From a virus: a stretch of 27,805 nt of DNA. Below, in pieces: positions 16,001 to 22,358 of this stretch. Under the pieces are notes generated by a model. It had not been told where the DNA came from, made no database searches, and saw only the letters and a program-made list of their open reading frames with translations. Every line of letters begins with the position of its first letter. Position 1 is the first letter of the stretch. The stretch covers positions 1-27,805 of the IMG/VR virus record IMGVR_UViG_3300017527_001189; one strand, written 5' to 3'. The translations under genes were made by a program, and so were the position numbers.

Positions 16001-17546
16001 GAGATATGGATTGAAAAGAAAACATTTCCATATAACGAATGTGGTTAAATGTTTTACTGATCCAAATACTCAAATTTATACATCAAAAGGGTTGAAAATT
16101 ATATCTGAAATAGAAATAAATGATAGAGTTCTTACTCATAAAGGTAGATTTCGTAAAGTATCATGGGTTCAAAAAGATGATTATATTCCCAGAGGTAAAA
16201 AATTAATTGTTATCAAATATAAACATTTAGGCGGCGGCAGGAAAGTTAAAACTACAATAGTAACTCCAGAACATCCATTTTTTATCGACGATGATTGGAA
16301 AGAGGCTTATAAAATCAAAAAAGGAGACAAATTAAAAATTTTGGCAAAACGTTGTCTTCAATGTAATTCTAAAATCCCATTTGACAGCATAAGAGATTTT
16401 TGTTCTAAAAATTGCGCTACTATTTATTCTAATAAAAATAGAGAATGGAACAATGAAAGCAAAAACAAAGTATCAAAAAATATGAAAGGGTTATATAAAA
16501 CTGGGATTTTAGATGCCTCAAAAATTACCATCAACGCGAATAAGAAAACCAGACAACTTGTTAAAGATGGAGAACAAATTCTTTTAAGCAAAAATAGAAA
16601 TTTTATTCACCCCTTTAAAGGTAAAACAAAATATAATTGTGAATCAATAATGAGAGGTTCAAAAAAGACTTATAGCGCGAATAAAGAAAATGGACATCTT
16701 TCAAAATTACCATTATTAGGGAAGCAAGCTTTAGAAAATTATTACAAAAAACCTGGCAACAAAAGAAAACCTATTTCCAAAAACAGAAATACAAAAATAG
16801 AGCTTGTGATGGCCTGGGCATTAAAGAAAAGAAAAATAAAATTTATCCATGGTCAAAATTTGTTCCATTATTATCCTGATTTTATTATTGATGGATATAA
16901 TTTAATAGTTGAATGTGATGGTTTATTTTGGCACTCCAGTGACAAAGCTATAAAAAGAGACAGAGAAAAAGATGATTTTTTAGAGTCTAAAGGGTACACG
17001 GTTTTAAGATTTACTGATAACCAAATTAATAAAGATGTTTTTTCTTGTATAGACGAAATAGAAAGGATCATGAGCAACCATAATGGGGAATATGAGTTTA
17101 TGGAAACCGAAATTGTATCTGTTAGGCAAATTACAACATATGGGAAAAGGAAATTATACAATTTTGCTGTTTGGGGAGATAATTCTTATATTGCTAATGG
17201 TCTTGTTTCTCACAATTGTTGGCCATCAAAAACAAGAACACCAAATATCAAACACATTAAAGCGTGCTATCCATGGTTGCAGGAAGAGTTAGAAAGGATC
17301 GATTGTAGATTAATTCTTGCATTTGGCAATACGGCGATCAAATGTTTTACAGAAATGACTGGTGGTATCACTAAACTATCAGGTAAGACAGAGTGGAACG
17401 AAAAGGCAAAGGCGTGGTTATGTTGGTGTGTTCATCCTGCCGCCGTATTACATAACAAAGAACAAAATGAAAGGTTATTTGAAGAAGGTATTAGAAATTT
17501 TATACAAACAATTAAAAGATTTGGAATTGATGAAATCTTATACTAA
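12999..17546 (+). CDS. dnaE: DNA polymerase III alpha (DnaE) fused to uracil-DNA glycosylase-like domain, interrupted by an intein
   Basis: 1515-aa precursor, 1126 aa after splicing. ATG 12999 is chosen because the PHP domain begins at once (HLHVHSEYSLLDG); upstream codons belong to the previous gene. PHP motifs LTNHGNVDG and TNDCHY follow. The polymerase core has GPGRGSVGGS, the catalytic PDIDIDFE (396-403, Asp397 and Asp399) and a third Asp near 552 (KLDILGL). After the fingers and a helix-hairpin-helix part, residues about 945 onward form a family-4-type uracil-DNA glycosylase-like domain: CDKC (947-950), AEAPGKDEDKQG with FVGRAG (about 973-992), NVVKC, KAC 16 residues on, and HPA (1479). 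It would replicate phage DNA with the clamp and loader here. No 3'-5' exonuclease domain is evident. Uracil scanning by the fused domain is inference. Confidence 0.9.
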   Translation: MLDFAHLHVHSEYSLLDGFGTAENYAKKAKEIGYKYLALTNHGNVDGCIDFQKQCLKHGIKPILGCEFYIVPDATKRENKDRKHITILAKNQEGWQNILQMLTFANLEGFYYKPRIDYKCLLNHLNGLVIMSACTATFITDYDFLVTLTNAMPDINDFYLEVMPHNFKEQKELNKYIISIADELKWTIVATNDCHYIEKNDWKAQEVLLAIQTKAKWNDKERFKFQMKGLHLKTPAEMFQAFLKQNSLTKNEILRAMNNTIEIAEKCAGFRIKRQKIHLPEVPEYAGQDKAEILWSLCQKGIKNIDKNEWKKNKLQYLARLKEEFDLITSKKFEGYFLIVYELINWCKENDIMVGPGRGSVGGSLISYLLDITCVDPLEYDLLFSRFISEERIDYPDIDIDFEDRKRDLVKQHLEDLYGKGNIASVSTFLTMKGRGAIRDVARVFDIPYKQVDEFAKTIDDATGKDKTGEIQQAINQTNEGRQFYNKYPEVVNFAMKLEGQIKGVGQHAAASIISADLIADGTRAHLIKRKGNIAINWAMEDSEYVGLIKLDILGLSTLSILSETKKLIKQNHNADLTYRDIIPNDKTVLNEFALGHNEGVFQFSTYGLTDLCKKMKIKTFEDLVVSNSLYRPGTLRSGMVDEYLKRKNGRKFKGLHPKIDGITKDTFGIIIFQEQVMNLAYQLAGMPWKDADKIRKVIGKSKGTKELHKFKEQFVNGCVENKTLNKKVASKLWNDLESFGGYGFNRSHSVEYSLIGYWTQWFKTYYPTEFICASLTFGSEGNKESLIKEALRLGLKLVLPKVGISDSHKWVAKDNYLYIPFIEVKGFGDKTSKTASVFKRKAPAKRQGFFGIKDKAKEQSNNKKTKMEKILDDIGAFDNNTQIPDTAKDYFSFQISQNPKLIYPELFKIMNPRKYKVQINDIIKGQINKIPVIQKKRFRNTDIIHCDKCELRNECTKPVPSSMGIYNIMICAEAPGKDEDKQGMGFVGRAGNDILWPEIERYGLKRKHFHITNVVKCFTDPNTQIYTSKGLKIISEIEINDRVLTHKGRFRKVSWVQKDDYIPRGKKLIVIKYKHLGGGRKVKTTIVTPEHPFFIDDDWKEAYKIKKGDKLKILAKRCLQCNSKIPFDSIRDFCSKNCATIYSNKNREWNNESKNKVSKNMKGLYKTGILDASKITINANKKTRQLVKDGEQILLSKNRNFIHPFKGKTKYNCESIMRGSKKTYSANKENGHLSKLPLLGKQALENYYKKPGNKRKPISKNRNTKIELVMAWALKKRKIKFIHGQNLFHYYPDFIIDGYNLIVECDGLFWHSSDKAIKRDREKDDFLESKGYTVLRFTDNQINKDVFSCIDEIERIMSNHNGEYEFMETEIVSVRQITTYGKRKLYNFAVWGDNSYIANGLVSHNCWPSKTRTPNIKHIKACYPWLQEELERIDCRLILAFGNTAIKCFTEMTGGITKLSGKTEWNEKAKAWLCWCVHPAAVLHNKEQNERLFEEGIRNFIQTIKRFGIDEILY
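16050..17216 (+). mobile_element. Intein with PD-(D/E)XK-type homing endonuclease
   Basis: 389-residue intein (precursor residues 1018-1406). Splicing blocks are complete: Cys1 at CFTDPNTQIYTSKG, block B TPEHPFF, block F NFAVWGDNSYIANG and terminal His-Asn followed by Cys +1. Between them lie a zinc-finger-like CLQC...CSKNC, a NUMOD-like segment (NREWNNESKNKVSKNMKG) and an endonuclease domain with ELVMAWALKKRKIKF, YYPDFIIDGYNLIVECDG, WH and TVLRF. This matches the Vsr/DUF559-like PD-(D/E)XK group rather than LAGLIDADG. It should excise itself and, at DNA level, home into unoccupied alleles. Codon use is AT-rich like the host gene, so no recent transfer is obvious. Confidence 0.9.
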
Positions 17547-17557
17547 AGGAGGTAGGG

Positions 17558-18496
17558 ATGGAAGAAAACACGGGGTTGCATCTAAAATATAGACCTAAGA
17601 AATTCAGCGAAGTTATTGGCAATAAATCAACGGTAATTTCTCTTCAATCCGTTATAACGAGAAAAGATAATGAGGTTAGATCCTTTATCTTTAAAGGTCC
17701 ATCTGGTACTGGCAAAACAACACTGGCAAGGATTGTAGGTAGTGAATTAAATTGCCATGAAAGAGACTTCAAAGAATTTAACGCGGCAAACACTCGTGGT
17801 ATCGACACAGTTCGAGAAATATCTGCAACATCTTCCCTCGCACCAATGAGTGGCAAGATAAAGATTTACCTTCTCGATGAGGCTCATTCATTAACGAAAG
17901 ACGCCCAAAATGCCTTATTAAAACTATTAGAGGACACCCCAAGGCATGTTAGGTTTATCCTTTGTACGACAGAACCTGAGAAACTTCTGAAAACTATCAA
18001 AACAAGATGTATGGCTTTCACCACCGCTAATTTGAGAAGAGCAGAAATTATTCAGTTATTGAAATATGTATTAGATAAGGAAGAAGTCGATTTACCCGAC
18101 AAGCATTTAAAAGAGATTGCCAGAGTATCAGAAGGTAGCCCTCGGCAAGCACTTGTTATATTAGATTCAATTATTGATATTACTGATGATGAAGAGGCCT
18201 TTGATGCAATCGCAGCAGCAGGGGTAGGTGAGGCAACAGTTCTTGAAATTTGTCGATTACTGATTGACCCCAAAACCAAAGGCCATGCTAAGTGGCAGGC
18301 GATGTCAAAACTAATCAGATCAGTTGATGCAGAACCAGAAAGCATTAGAAGAGCAATACTTGGTTATTTAGGTTCTGCGTTATTAAAGAATGGTAATGAC
18401 CGAATTTCTGATCTGATTTCTTTATTTGAGGAAAATCTTTTCTCCTCAGGCAACTCGGGTTTATACAATGCTCTGTACTTAGGATGCCAACTATGA
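17558..18496 (+). CDS. dnaX: Clamp loader ATPase (DnaX/RFC-type)
   Basis: 312-aa AAA+ ATPase that would load the sliding clamp onto primed DNA. The opening LKYRPKKFSEVIGN is the DnaX signature. Walker A is GPSGTGKT (47-54), Walker B LLDEAH (105-110), sensor 1 lies in the CTTEPEKLL region, and an arginine-finger-like KTRC follows. The zinc-binding cysteines of cellular DnaX are reduced to a single NCHERD. Length matches phage or archaeal small loader subunits, and no separate delta subunit is visible. AAAGGAGG precedes the start, 11 bases after the polymerase stop. Its stop codon touches the first base of a 37-bp direct repeat carrying a promoter-like element. Confidence 0.88.
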   Translation: MEENTGLHLKYRPKKFSEVIGNKSTVISLQSVITRKDNEVRSFIFKGPSGTGKTTLARIVGSELNCHERDFKEFNAANTRGIDTVREISATSSLAPMSGKIKIYLLDEAHSLTKDAQNALLKLLEDTPRHVRFILCTTEPEKLLKTIKTRCMAFTTANLRRAEIIQLLKYVLDKEEVDLPDKHLKEIARVSEGSPRQALVILDSIIDITDDEEAFDAIAAAGVGEATVLEICRLLIDPKTKGHAKWQAMSKLIRSVDAEPESIRRAILGYLGSALLKNGNDRISDLISLFEENLFSSGNSGLYNALYLGCQL

Positions 18497-18534
18497 AAAT
18501 AAAATCTAAGGTTTTTAAAAAAGTATATTATAAT
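18496..18534 (+). promoter_or_regulatory. Promoter-like AT element (copy 4), first arm of a 37-bp direct repeat
   Basis: T5 at 18512-18516, A6, G and TATAAT at 18529-18534. Bases 18496-18532 are repeated exactly at 18669-18705, so the gap holds two promoter-like copies that bracket the 18-bp array. Confidence 0.6.
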
Positions 18535-18548
18535 AAAAGTAAGAATTA

Positions 18549-18667
18549 AGAATTGCCATAAACAGGGAGAAAACCAAAAGCCCAGAGCGAGCCACATTCT
18601 TCGAGAAAACCATAGGTGAGGAGCGAGCCATATTATTATGAGAAAACCATTATTATTGAGCGAGTCA
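18549..18667 (+). repeat. 18-bp-phased array of GAGAAAACCA / GAGCGAGCCA (first array)
   Basis: Six 10-bp boxes alternate: GAGAAAACCA (18567, 18603, 18640) and GAGCGAGCCA (18585, 18621; 18658 has GAGCGAGTCA), separated by variable 8-base spacers (one of 9). A degenerate AGAATTGCCA lies one period upstream at 18549. The boxes share GAG..A.CCA, so the basic period is 18 bp and the composite period 36 bp. The array is intergenic, between two promoter-like copies. It could be iterons of an origin, operators for a repeat-binding protein, or an RNA-level signal in the transcript from 18534. Confidence 0.7.
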
Positions 18668-18668
18668 A

Positions 18669-18709
18669 AAAATAAAATCTAAGGTTTTTAAAAAAGTATA
18701 TTATATAAT
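18669..18709 (+). promoter_or_regulatory. Promoter-like AT element (copy 5), second arm of the 37-bp direct repeat
   Basis: Identical to copy 4 through 18705, then TATAAT at 18704-18709, 19 bases after the T5 start instead of 17. It is immediately followed by AAAAAGGAGG for the next gene, leaving a very short leader. Confidence 0.6.
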
Positions 18710-18733
18710 AAGAAAAAGGAGGTGAATAAATTA

Positions 18734-19198
18734 ATGGACTTTGAAAAAGATTGCCAGATTGATAAATACAATTTAGATATCGAATGGGAAAGGCAACCTC
18801 ATTTATTTGGTCAATATGCAAAAGCTAATGCCGAAGCCGTAGCGGAAAGAGATCGAGCAAAACAAAATAAAGATGTTACATCCGCAGAGTTAAGGTTGGA
18901 AATTTTAAATGGCTATAACGAAAAGGGTCTAAAAAAGCCAACTGAAAACGCTATTGATGCAGAGATTATAACTTCAAGCCCACACAAAAGAGTATCAGAA
19001 GAATTGATTGATGCCAATGAGAAAGTTGCCTTGACCGATGCTGCTAAATGGGCAATACAGCAAAAGAGAGATGCACTGGAAAACATGGTCAAACTCCACC
19101 TTGCCGGTTACTTCTCTGACCCCAAAATCCCAAATGAGGCAAAGGAACAAAGTGATCAAAAAACAAGGAGACGGTTGAAGAAATCGTTGAAGAAATAA
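18734..19198 (+). CDS. Unknown helical protein, possible UvsY-like recombination mediator
   Basis: 154-aa protein. The ATG at 18734 is preferred over the GTG at 18722, which overlaps the AAGGAGG. The N-terminus (FEKDCQIDKYNLDIEWERQP) has the D..ID..NL..E pattern I associate with phage UvsY-type recombination mediators. A long helical, charged stretch (AEAVAERDRAKQNKDVTSAE) and LENMVKLHLAGYF follow, and the C-terminus is very basic. UvsY helps load the RecA homologue onto SSB-coated DNA, and genes for a gp32-like SSB and a RecA-like protein lie directly downstream, which supports the idea. Similarity is by pattern only, so the name is tentative. Confidence 0.6.
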   Translation: MDFEKDCQIDKYNLDIEWERQPHLFGQYAKANAEAVAERDRAKQNKDVTSAELRLEILNGYNEKGLKKPTENAIDAEIITSSPHKRVSEELIDANEKVALTDAAKWAIQQKRDALENMVKLHLAGYFSDPKIPNEAKEQSDQKTRRRLKKSLKK

Positions 19199-19423
19199 AT
19201 GGATTTACTAACAAAAATATTCATATTTATTTTAATACTCTTAGCAGGATACATAGTTATAAGGATCTTTGCATACGGGGCTGCTAAGTCAGTCATTGAT
19301 GCAATGCAACAAACCTTACAATCTAAAGAAAGGAGAATGCAAAATGGCATCGAAGAAAAGACAACAAATGAGAGACAAGTTACGGGGCAGAACAGAACAG
19401 AGCGAAAAGACGAGAGAAAGTAG
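19199..19423 (+). CDS. Small single-span membrane protein
   Basis: 74-aa protein starting at the base after the previous stop, without a clear ribosome-binding site, so it would depend on re-initiation. Residues about 5-27 (LTKIFIFILILLAGYIVIRI) form one transmembrane helix, followed by a charged cytoplasmic-like tail. The last 80 bases overlap the start of the SSB gene in another frame, which is more overlap than elsewhere in the window. It may be real or a chance reading frame; the strong hydrophobic N-terminus argues for real. Function is unknown. Confidence 0.5.
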   Translation: MDLLTKIFIFILILLAGYIVIRIFAYGAAKSVIDAMQQTLQSKERRMQNGIEEKTTNERQVTGQNRTERKDERK

Positions 19424-20387
19424 CGGCAGGTTCGGCAGCTTTTTTAAATCGAACTTGCCAGAAGGGGCACAATTCTGGACAGCAGGCAAGGGTAATCACA
19501 TCATTGATATCATTCCATATGTAGCAGGGCCAAATGATCCAGATCCGGCAACAAATGAAGGTGATCCTACCTATGTTCTTGATCTTTTTGTTCACGGCAA
19601 TGTCGGAGTAAATGATGATGCGGTAGTATGTCCGGCAAGAACCTATAAAAAACCATGCCCAATTTGCGAACACCAAAAGCAATTACGACAAGAAGATGAT
19701 TTTGATGAAGACTTAGTAAAGAGCCTTAATCCAAAAAGGCGATGTATTTATAACATTGTTTGTTACGATACAGATAAGGAAGAGGATAAAGGTATTCAAA
19801 TTTGGCCGGTAGCACATTGGTTTTTCGAACGTCATCTTACCTCCCTTGCTCGCAATTCAAGAACTGGAGAACTCGAAACATTTGCTGACCCCGATGATGG
19901 AAAAAGCATTGAGTTTGAGCGTCAAGGCACTGGCATGACCAATACGCAATATATTGGTCATAAATTCAGTGATCGGCCCGATCCAATTCCAGATGAATAT
20001 TTAGATCAAGCCTTTTGTCTTGATGAGTTAATTGAACTCAAAAGCTATGACGAGATCTACAAATTATATTGGCAGGAAGATGCTCCTGAAGCAGACGATC
20101 ATGAAGAAGAGGAACAGGAAAAGGAAGAGGAAGAGAAACCTAAAAGGTCTGCTCGTCGTTCTTCTAAACCCAAAAAGGAGCCAAAAGTTAAGGAAGGGGA
20201 GTGCCCTTATGGTGGAGAGTTTGGTGTCGATCTTGGCGAACTAAACGAATGCGGTGAATGCAGTCTTTTTGAAGAATGTTCAAAACGGATGGAAGAACTA
20301 CAGGCTGACGGACAATCTGACGATGATAAAGATGGGAGTGAAAAAGAAGAGGAAAAACAAACTCCAAGAAGGCGACGGAGAAAGTAG
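19344..20387 (+). CDS. gp32-like single-stranded DNA-binding protein
   Basis: 347-aa protein; ATG 19344 has AGGAG eight bases upstream, while an upstream in-frame ATG lacks one. The basic N-terminus (SKKRQQMRDKLRGR) resembles the cooperativity region of T4 gp32-like SSBs. The core shows VLDLFVHGNVG, then CPARTYKKPCPICEH (Cys96, Cys105, Cys108), the likely structural zinc site, and WPVAHWFFERHL. The C-terminal part is unusual: an acidic run, a basic linker, a second cysteine cluster (ECPYGGEFGVDLGELNECGE), another acidic run and a very basic last six residues, whereas most SSBs end in an acidic tail. It would coat ssDNA for the replisome and the RecA-like protein. Confidence 0.8.
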   Translation: MASKKRQQMRDKLRGRTEQSEKTRESSGRFGSFFKSNLPEGAQFWTAGKGNHIIDIIPYVAGPNDPDPATNEGDPTYVLDLFVHGNVGVNDDAVVCPARTYKKPCPICEHQKQLRQEDDFDEDLVKSLNPKRRCIYNIVCYDTDKEEDKGIQIWPVAHWFFERHLTSLARNSRTGELETFADPDDGKSIEFERQGTGMTNTQYIGHKFSDRPDPIPDEYLDQAFCLDELIELKSYDEIYKLYWQEDAPEADDHEEEEQEKEEEEKPKRSARRSSKPKKEPKVKEGECPYGGEFGVDLGELNECGECSLFEECSKRMEELQADGQSDDDKDGSEKEEEKQTPRRRRRK

Positions 20388-20462
20388 CCAAGCCGGTTGA
20401 GAAAACCACACTCTATGAGCGAGCCACATACGTCGAGAAAACCAAGAGCATTGAGCGAGCCA
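20381..20462 (+). repeat. 18-bp-phased array of GAGAAAACCA / GAGCGAGCCA (second array)
   Basis: Four perfect boxes with exact 8-base spacers: GAGAAAACCA at 20399 and 20435, GAGCGAGCCA at 20417 and 20453. A degenerate AAAGTAGCCA at 20381, in phase, overlaps the SSB stop codon. The array ends 16 bases before the RecA gene start and leaves little room for a promoter. It is the same element as at 18549-18667, about 1.8 kb away. Confidence 0.7.
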
Positions 20463-20478
20463 TAAAGAAAGGTAGCAA

Positions 20479-21504
20479 ATGAGAAAACTCAAAAGAAAAT
20501 CGGCTGCAGAACAAGTAAGAGAGGTTGCTAAAAAACCAATTAAGAAAGACCCTCCCATTAGATTTGATAAGGTTATCTCCACCGGCTCCACAGTCTTAGA
20601 CCTTTGTATATCTGGTGGGAGGGTGCGAGGCGGTGGAATTCCCGGTGGCATATTACTCGAAATCTTTGGCCCTTCAGCCTCTGGGAAAACTGCAGTATTG
20701 GCAGAGATATGTTCCTCAGCTCAATCAAAAGGCGGACAGGTAAAATTCCAAGATGGCGAGGCAAGGCTTGATAAAGAGTATGCAAGGATCTATGGCTTAT
20801 CATTAGTGCAATCAGGTGAGAACTACTCCAGACCAAAGACAGTTAATGAAATGTTTGATGAGATAGAGGAATGGGAACCCGAAAATCCTAACGCCATTAA
20901 TGTAATTGGATCGGACTCACTCGCTGCTCTCTCCACTGAACTTGAAATGGGCGCGGAAGATAAAATGGGAATGAAGAGGGCTAAAGACTTCAGTGCCCGC
21001 ACCCGCAAGTGTTGCAAACTAATAGCGGAAAAAAAGTGGGTCATTGCCTGCACCAACCAATTGCGGGAAGGCCAATATGGTGAGACCACTCCTGGTGGCA
21101 AAGCCGTGCCTTACTACTCCGCCTTAAGGATGAGAATTAGAGAAGTTAAAAAGGTAGAGAAAGAAAAAGTTGTGTTTGATGTAAAGCAAAAGAAAACAAA
21201 AGGAATAGAGTCAGAATGTTACATTAAAAAATCAGACATTGATGATCCTTACAGACTGGCGAAACCGATCTTCATTATCTTCGGCTACGGTATTGATGAC
21301 ATTAGAGGTAATTTACAATGGCTGAAAACAAACACCAAAGCAACAAAATATCATGCGATTGACAAGGAGTATCAAAGTCTTGATGCCGCTGTTGGTTACA
21401 TTGAGAGGATGAAGTATGAAGATCAATTAAAAGAAGAAATCATCGATTTGTGGGAAAAAATTGAGGAAGAGTTTAAAATCGATAGGAAACCAAAAGTAAG
21501 ATGA
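20479..21504 (+). CDS. recA: RecA/UvsX-type recombinase
   Basis: 341-aa RecA-fold protein. Opening residues ISTGSTVLDLCISGG and GGGIPGGILLEIFG match the RecA start. Walker A is GPSASGKT (64-71), Walker B lies near 147-158 (INVIGSDSLAAL), loop regions are around MGMKRAKDFSART, and TNQLRE and TTPGGKAVPYYSALRMR correspond to RecA's TNQIR and GGxALKFYASxR. It would form filaments on ssDNA for strand exchange and recombination-primed replication, helped by the SSB and perhaps the protein at 18734. Its leader is occupied by the second 18-bp array, and the gene is ATGA-coupled to the exonuclease gene. The name recA is used for the family; it may be nearer phage UvsX. Confidence 0.88.
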   Translation: MRKLKRKSAAEQVREVAKKPIKKDPPIRFDKVISTGSTVLDLCISGGRVRGGGIPGGILLEIFGPSASGKTAVLAEICSSAQSKGGQVKFQDGEARLDKEYARIYGLSLVQSGENYSRPKTVNEMFDEIEEWEPENPNAINVIGSDSLAALSTELEMGAEDKMGMKRAKDFSARTRKCCKLIAEKKWVIACTNQLREGQYGETTPGGKAVPYYSALRMRIREVKKVEKEKVVFDVKQKKTKGIESECYIKKSDIDDPYRLAKPIFIIFGYGIDDIRGNLQWLKTNTKATKYHAIDKEYQSLDAAVGYIERMKYEDQLKEEIIDLWEKIEEEFKIDRKPKVR

Positions 21505-22355
21505 TACCACTTGTCATAGACTGTTCACCTATATGTTACAAAGCCCTTGGAGTAATGGGCGAGAACCTATCCTATGAAGACCAACAGACCGGGGTTATAT
21601 TTTCGTTTCTAATGCAGGTGTTTAAATTTGCCGATGCATTTGCAACAAAAGAACTCGTATTTTGTTGGGACTCCAATCACTATAAGCGCAAAGATATTTA
21701 CCCGGAGTACAAAGAGAATAGATCAGACAACGGCATAACCCTTTACCAAAGACAAATAGCAAAGAAACAGATGCTTGAGCTTAGATGCAAAATCCTTCCT
21801 GCCCTTGGGTTTAAAAATAACTTTATCGAAAAAGGCTACGAGGCAGATGATCTTATTGCAAAGATTGTTATGAGAAATCCAAATACTTGTTTCGTTATGG
21901 CAAGCGACAATGATTTATGGCAACTGTTGGATGATTGTGTAATATACAAACTTGATAAAGATAATAGTGTTTTCACAAAAGAAATGTTCATTGATCAATA
22001 TGGCATCGAGCCTGATGAGTGGAATGAAGTCAAAAACATGGCAGGATGTAGCGGCGATAATGTCAAAGGGATAAAAGGAGTAGGGATAAAAAAGGCTATT
22101 CAATATTTAAAGCACGAAATGCCAAAGGGTAAAATAAAGAAAAGAATTGATAGTAGAGAGAGTAAACAAATTATTGTACGCAATGATAGCTTGATCCGAT
22201 TACCATTCGTTGGCCTTAAATTTGATGGTAAATTAAATAAAACAGAATGTTCAGATTTTAGCACCTGGACTGATATTTTTACTGAATATGGTTTTAATTC
22301 ATTTTTGAAAAAGAATTATCTAAATAAACTAAAAACCACTTTTCACTTAAAATAA
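21501..22355 (+). CDS. 5'-3' exonuclease / flap endonuclease (T5 D15, T4 RNase H type)
   Basis: 284-aa FEN-family nuclease that would remove RNA primers and 5' flaps. Metal-binding acids are visible: Asp7 (VIDCSP), Asp57 (FCWDSN), Glu114-Asp116-Asp117 (GYEADDLIA), Asp136 and Asp138 (MASDNDLW), and Asp186 in SGDNVKGIKGVGIKKA, which is also the helix-hairpin-helix/helix-3-turn-helix signature. The arch-region residues YKRKDIYPEYKENR match. Length is usual for phage members. Translation is coupled to the recombinase by an ATGA overlap, so the pair likely acts in primer processing and recombination-dependent replication. A promoter-like element follows. Confidence 0.88.
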   Translation: MIPLVIDCSPICYKALGVMGENLSYEDQQTGVIFSFLMQVFKFADAFATKELVFCWDSNHYKRKDIYPEYKENRSDNGITLYQRQIAKKQMLELRCKILPALGFKNNFIEKGYEADDLIAKIVMRNPNTCFVMASDNDLWQLLDDCVIYKLDKDNSVFTKEMFIDQYGIEPDEWNEVKNMAGCSGDNVKGIKGVGIKKAIQYLKHEMPKGKIKKRIDSRESKQIIVRNDSLIRLPFVGLKFDGKLNKTECSDFSTWTDIFTEYGFNSFLKKNYLNKLKTTFHLK

Positions 22356-22358
22356 GGC

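Noticed and set aside
18549-18667. CRISPR array
   Set aside because: Conserved boxes are only 10 bp, alternate in sequence, and spacers are 8-9 bases; no cas genes are present.
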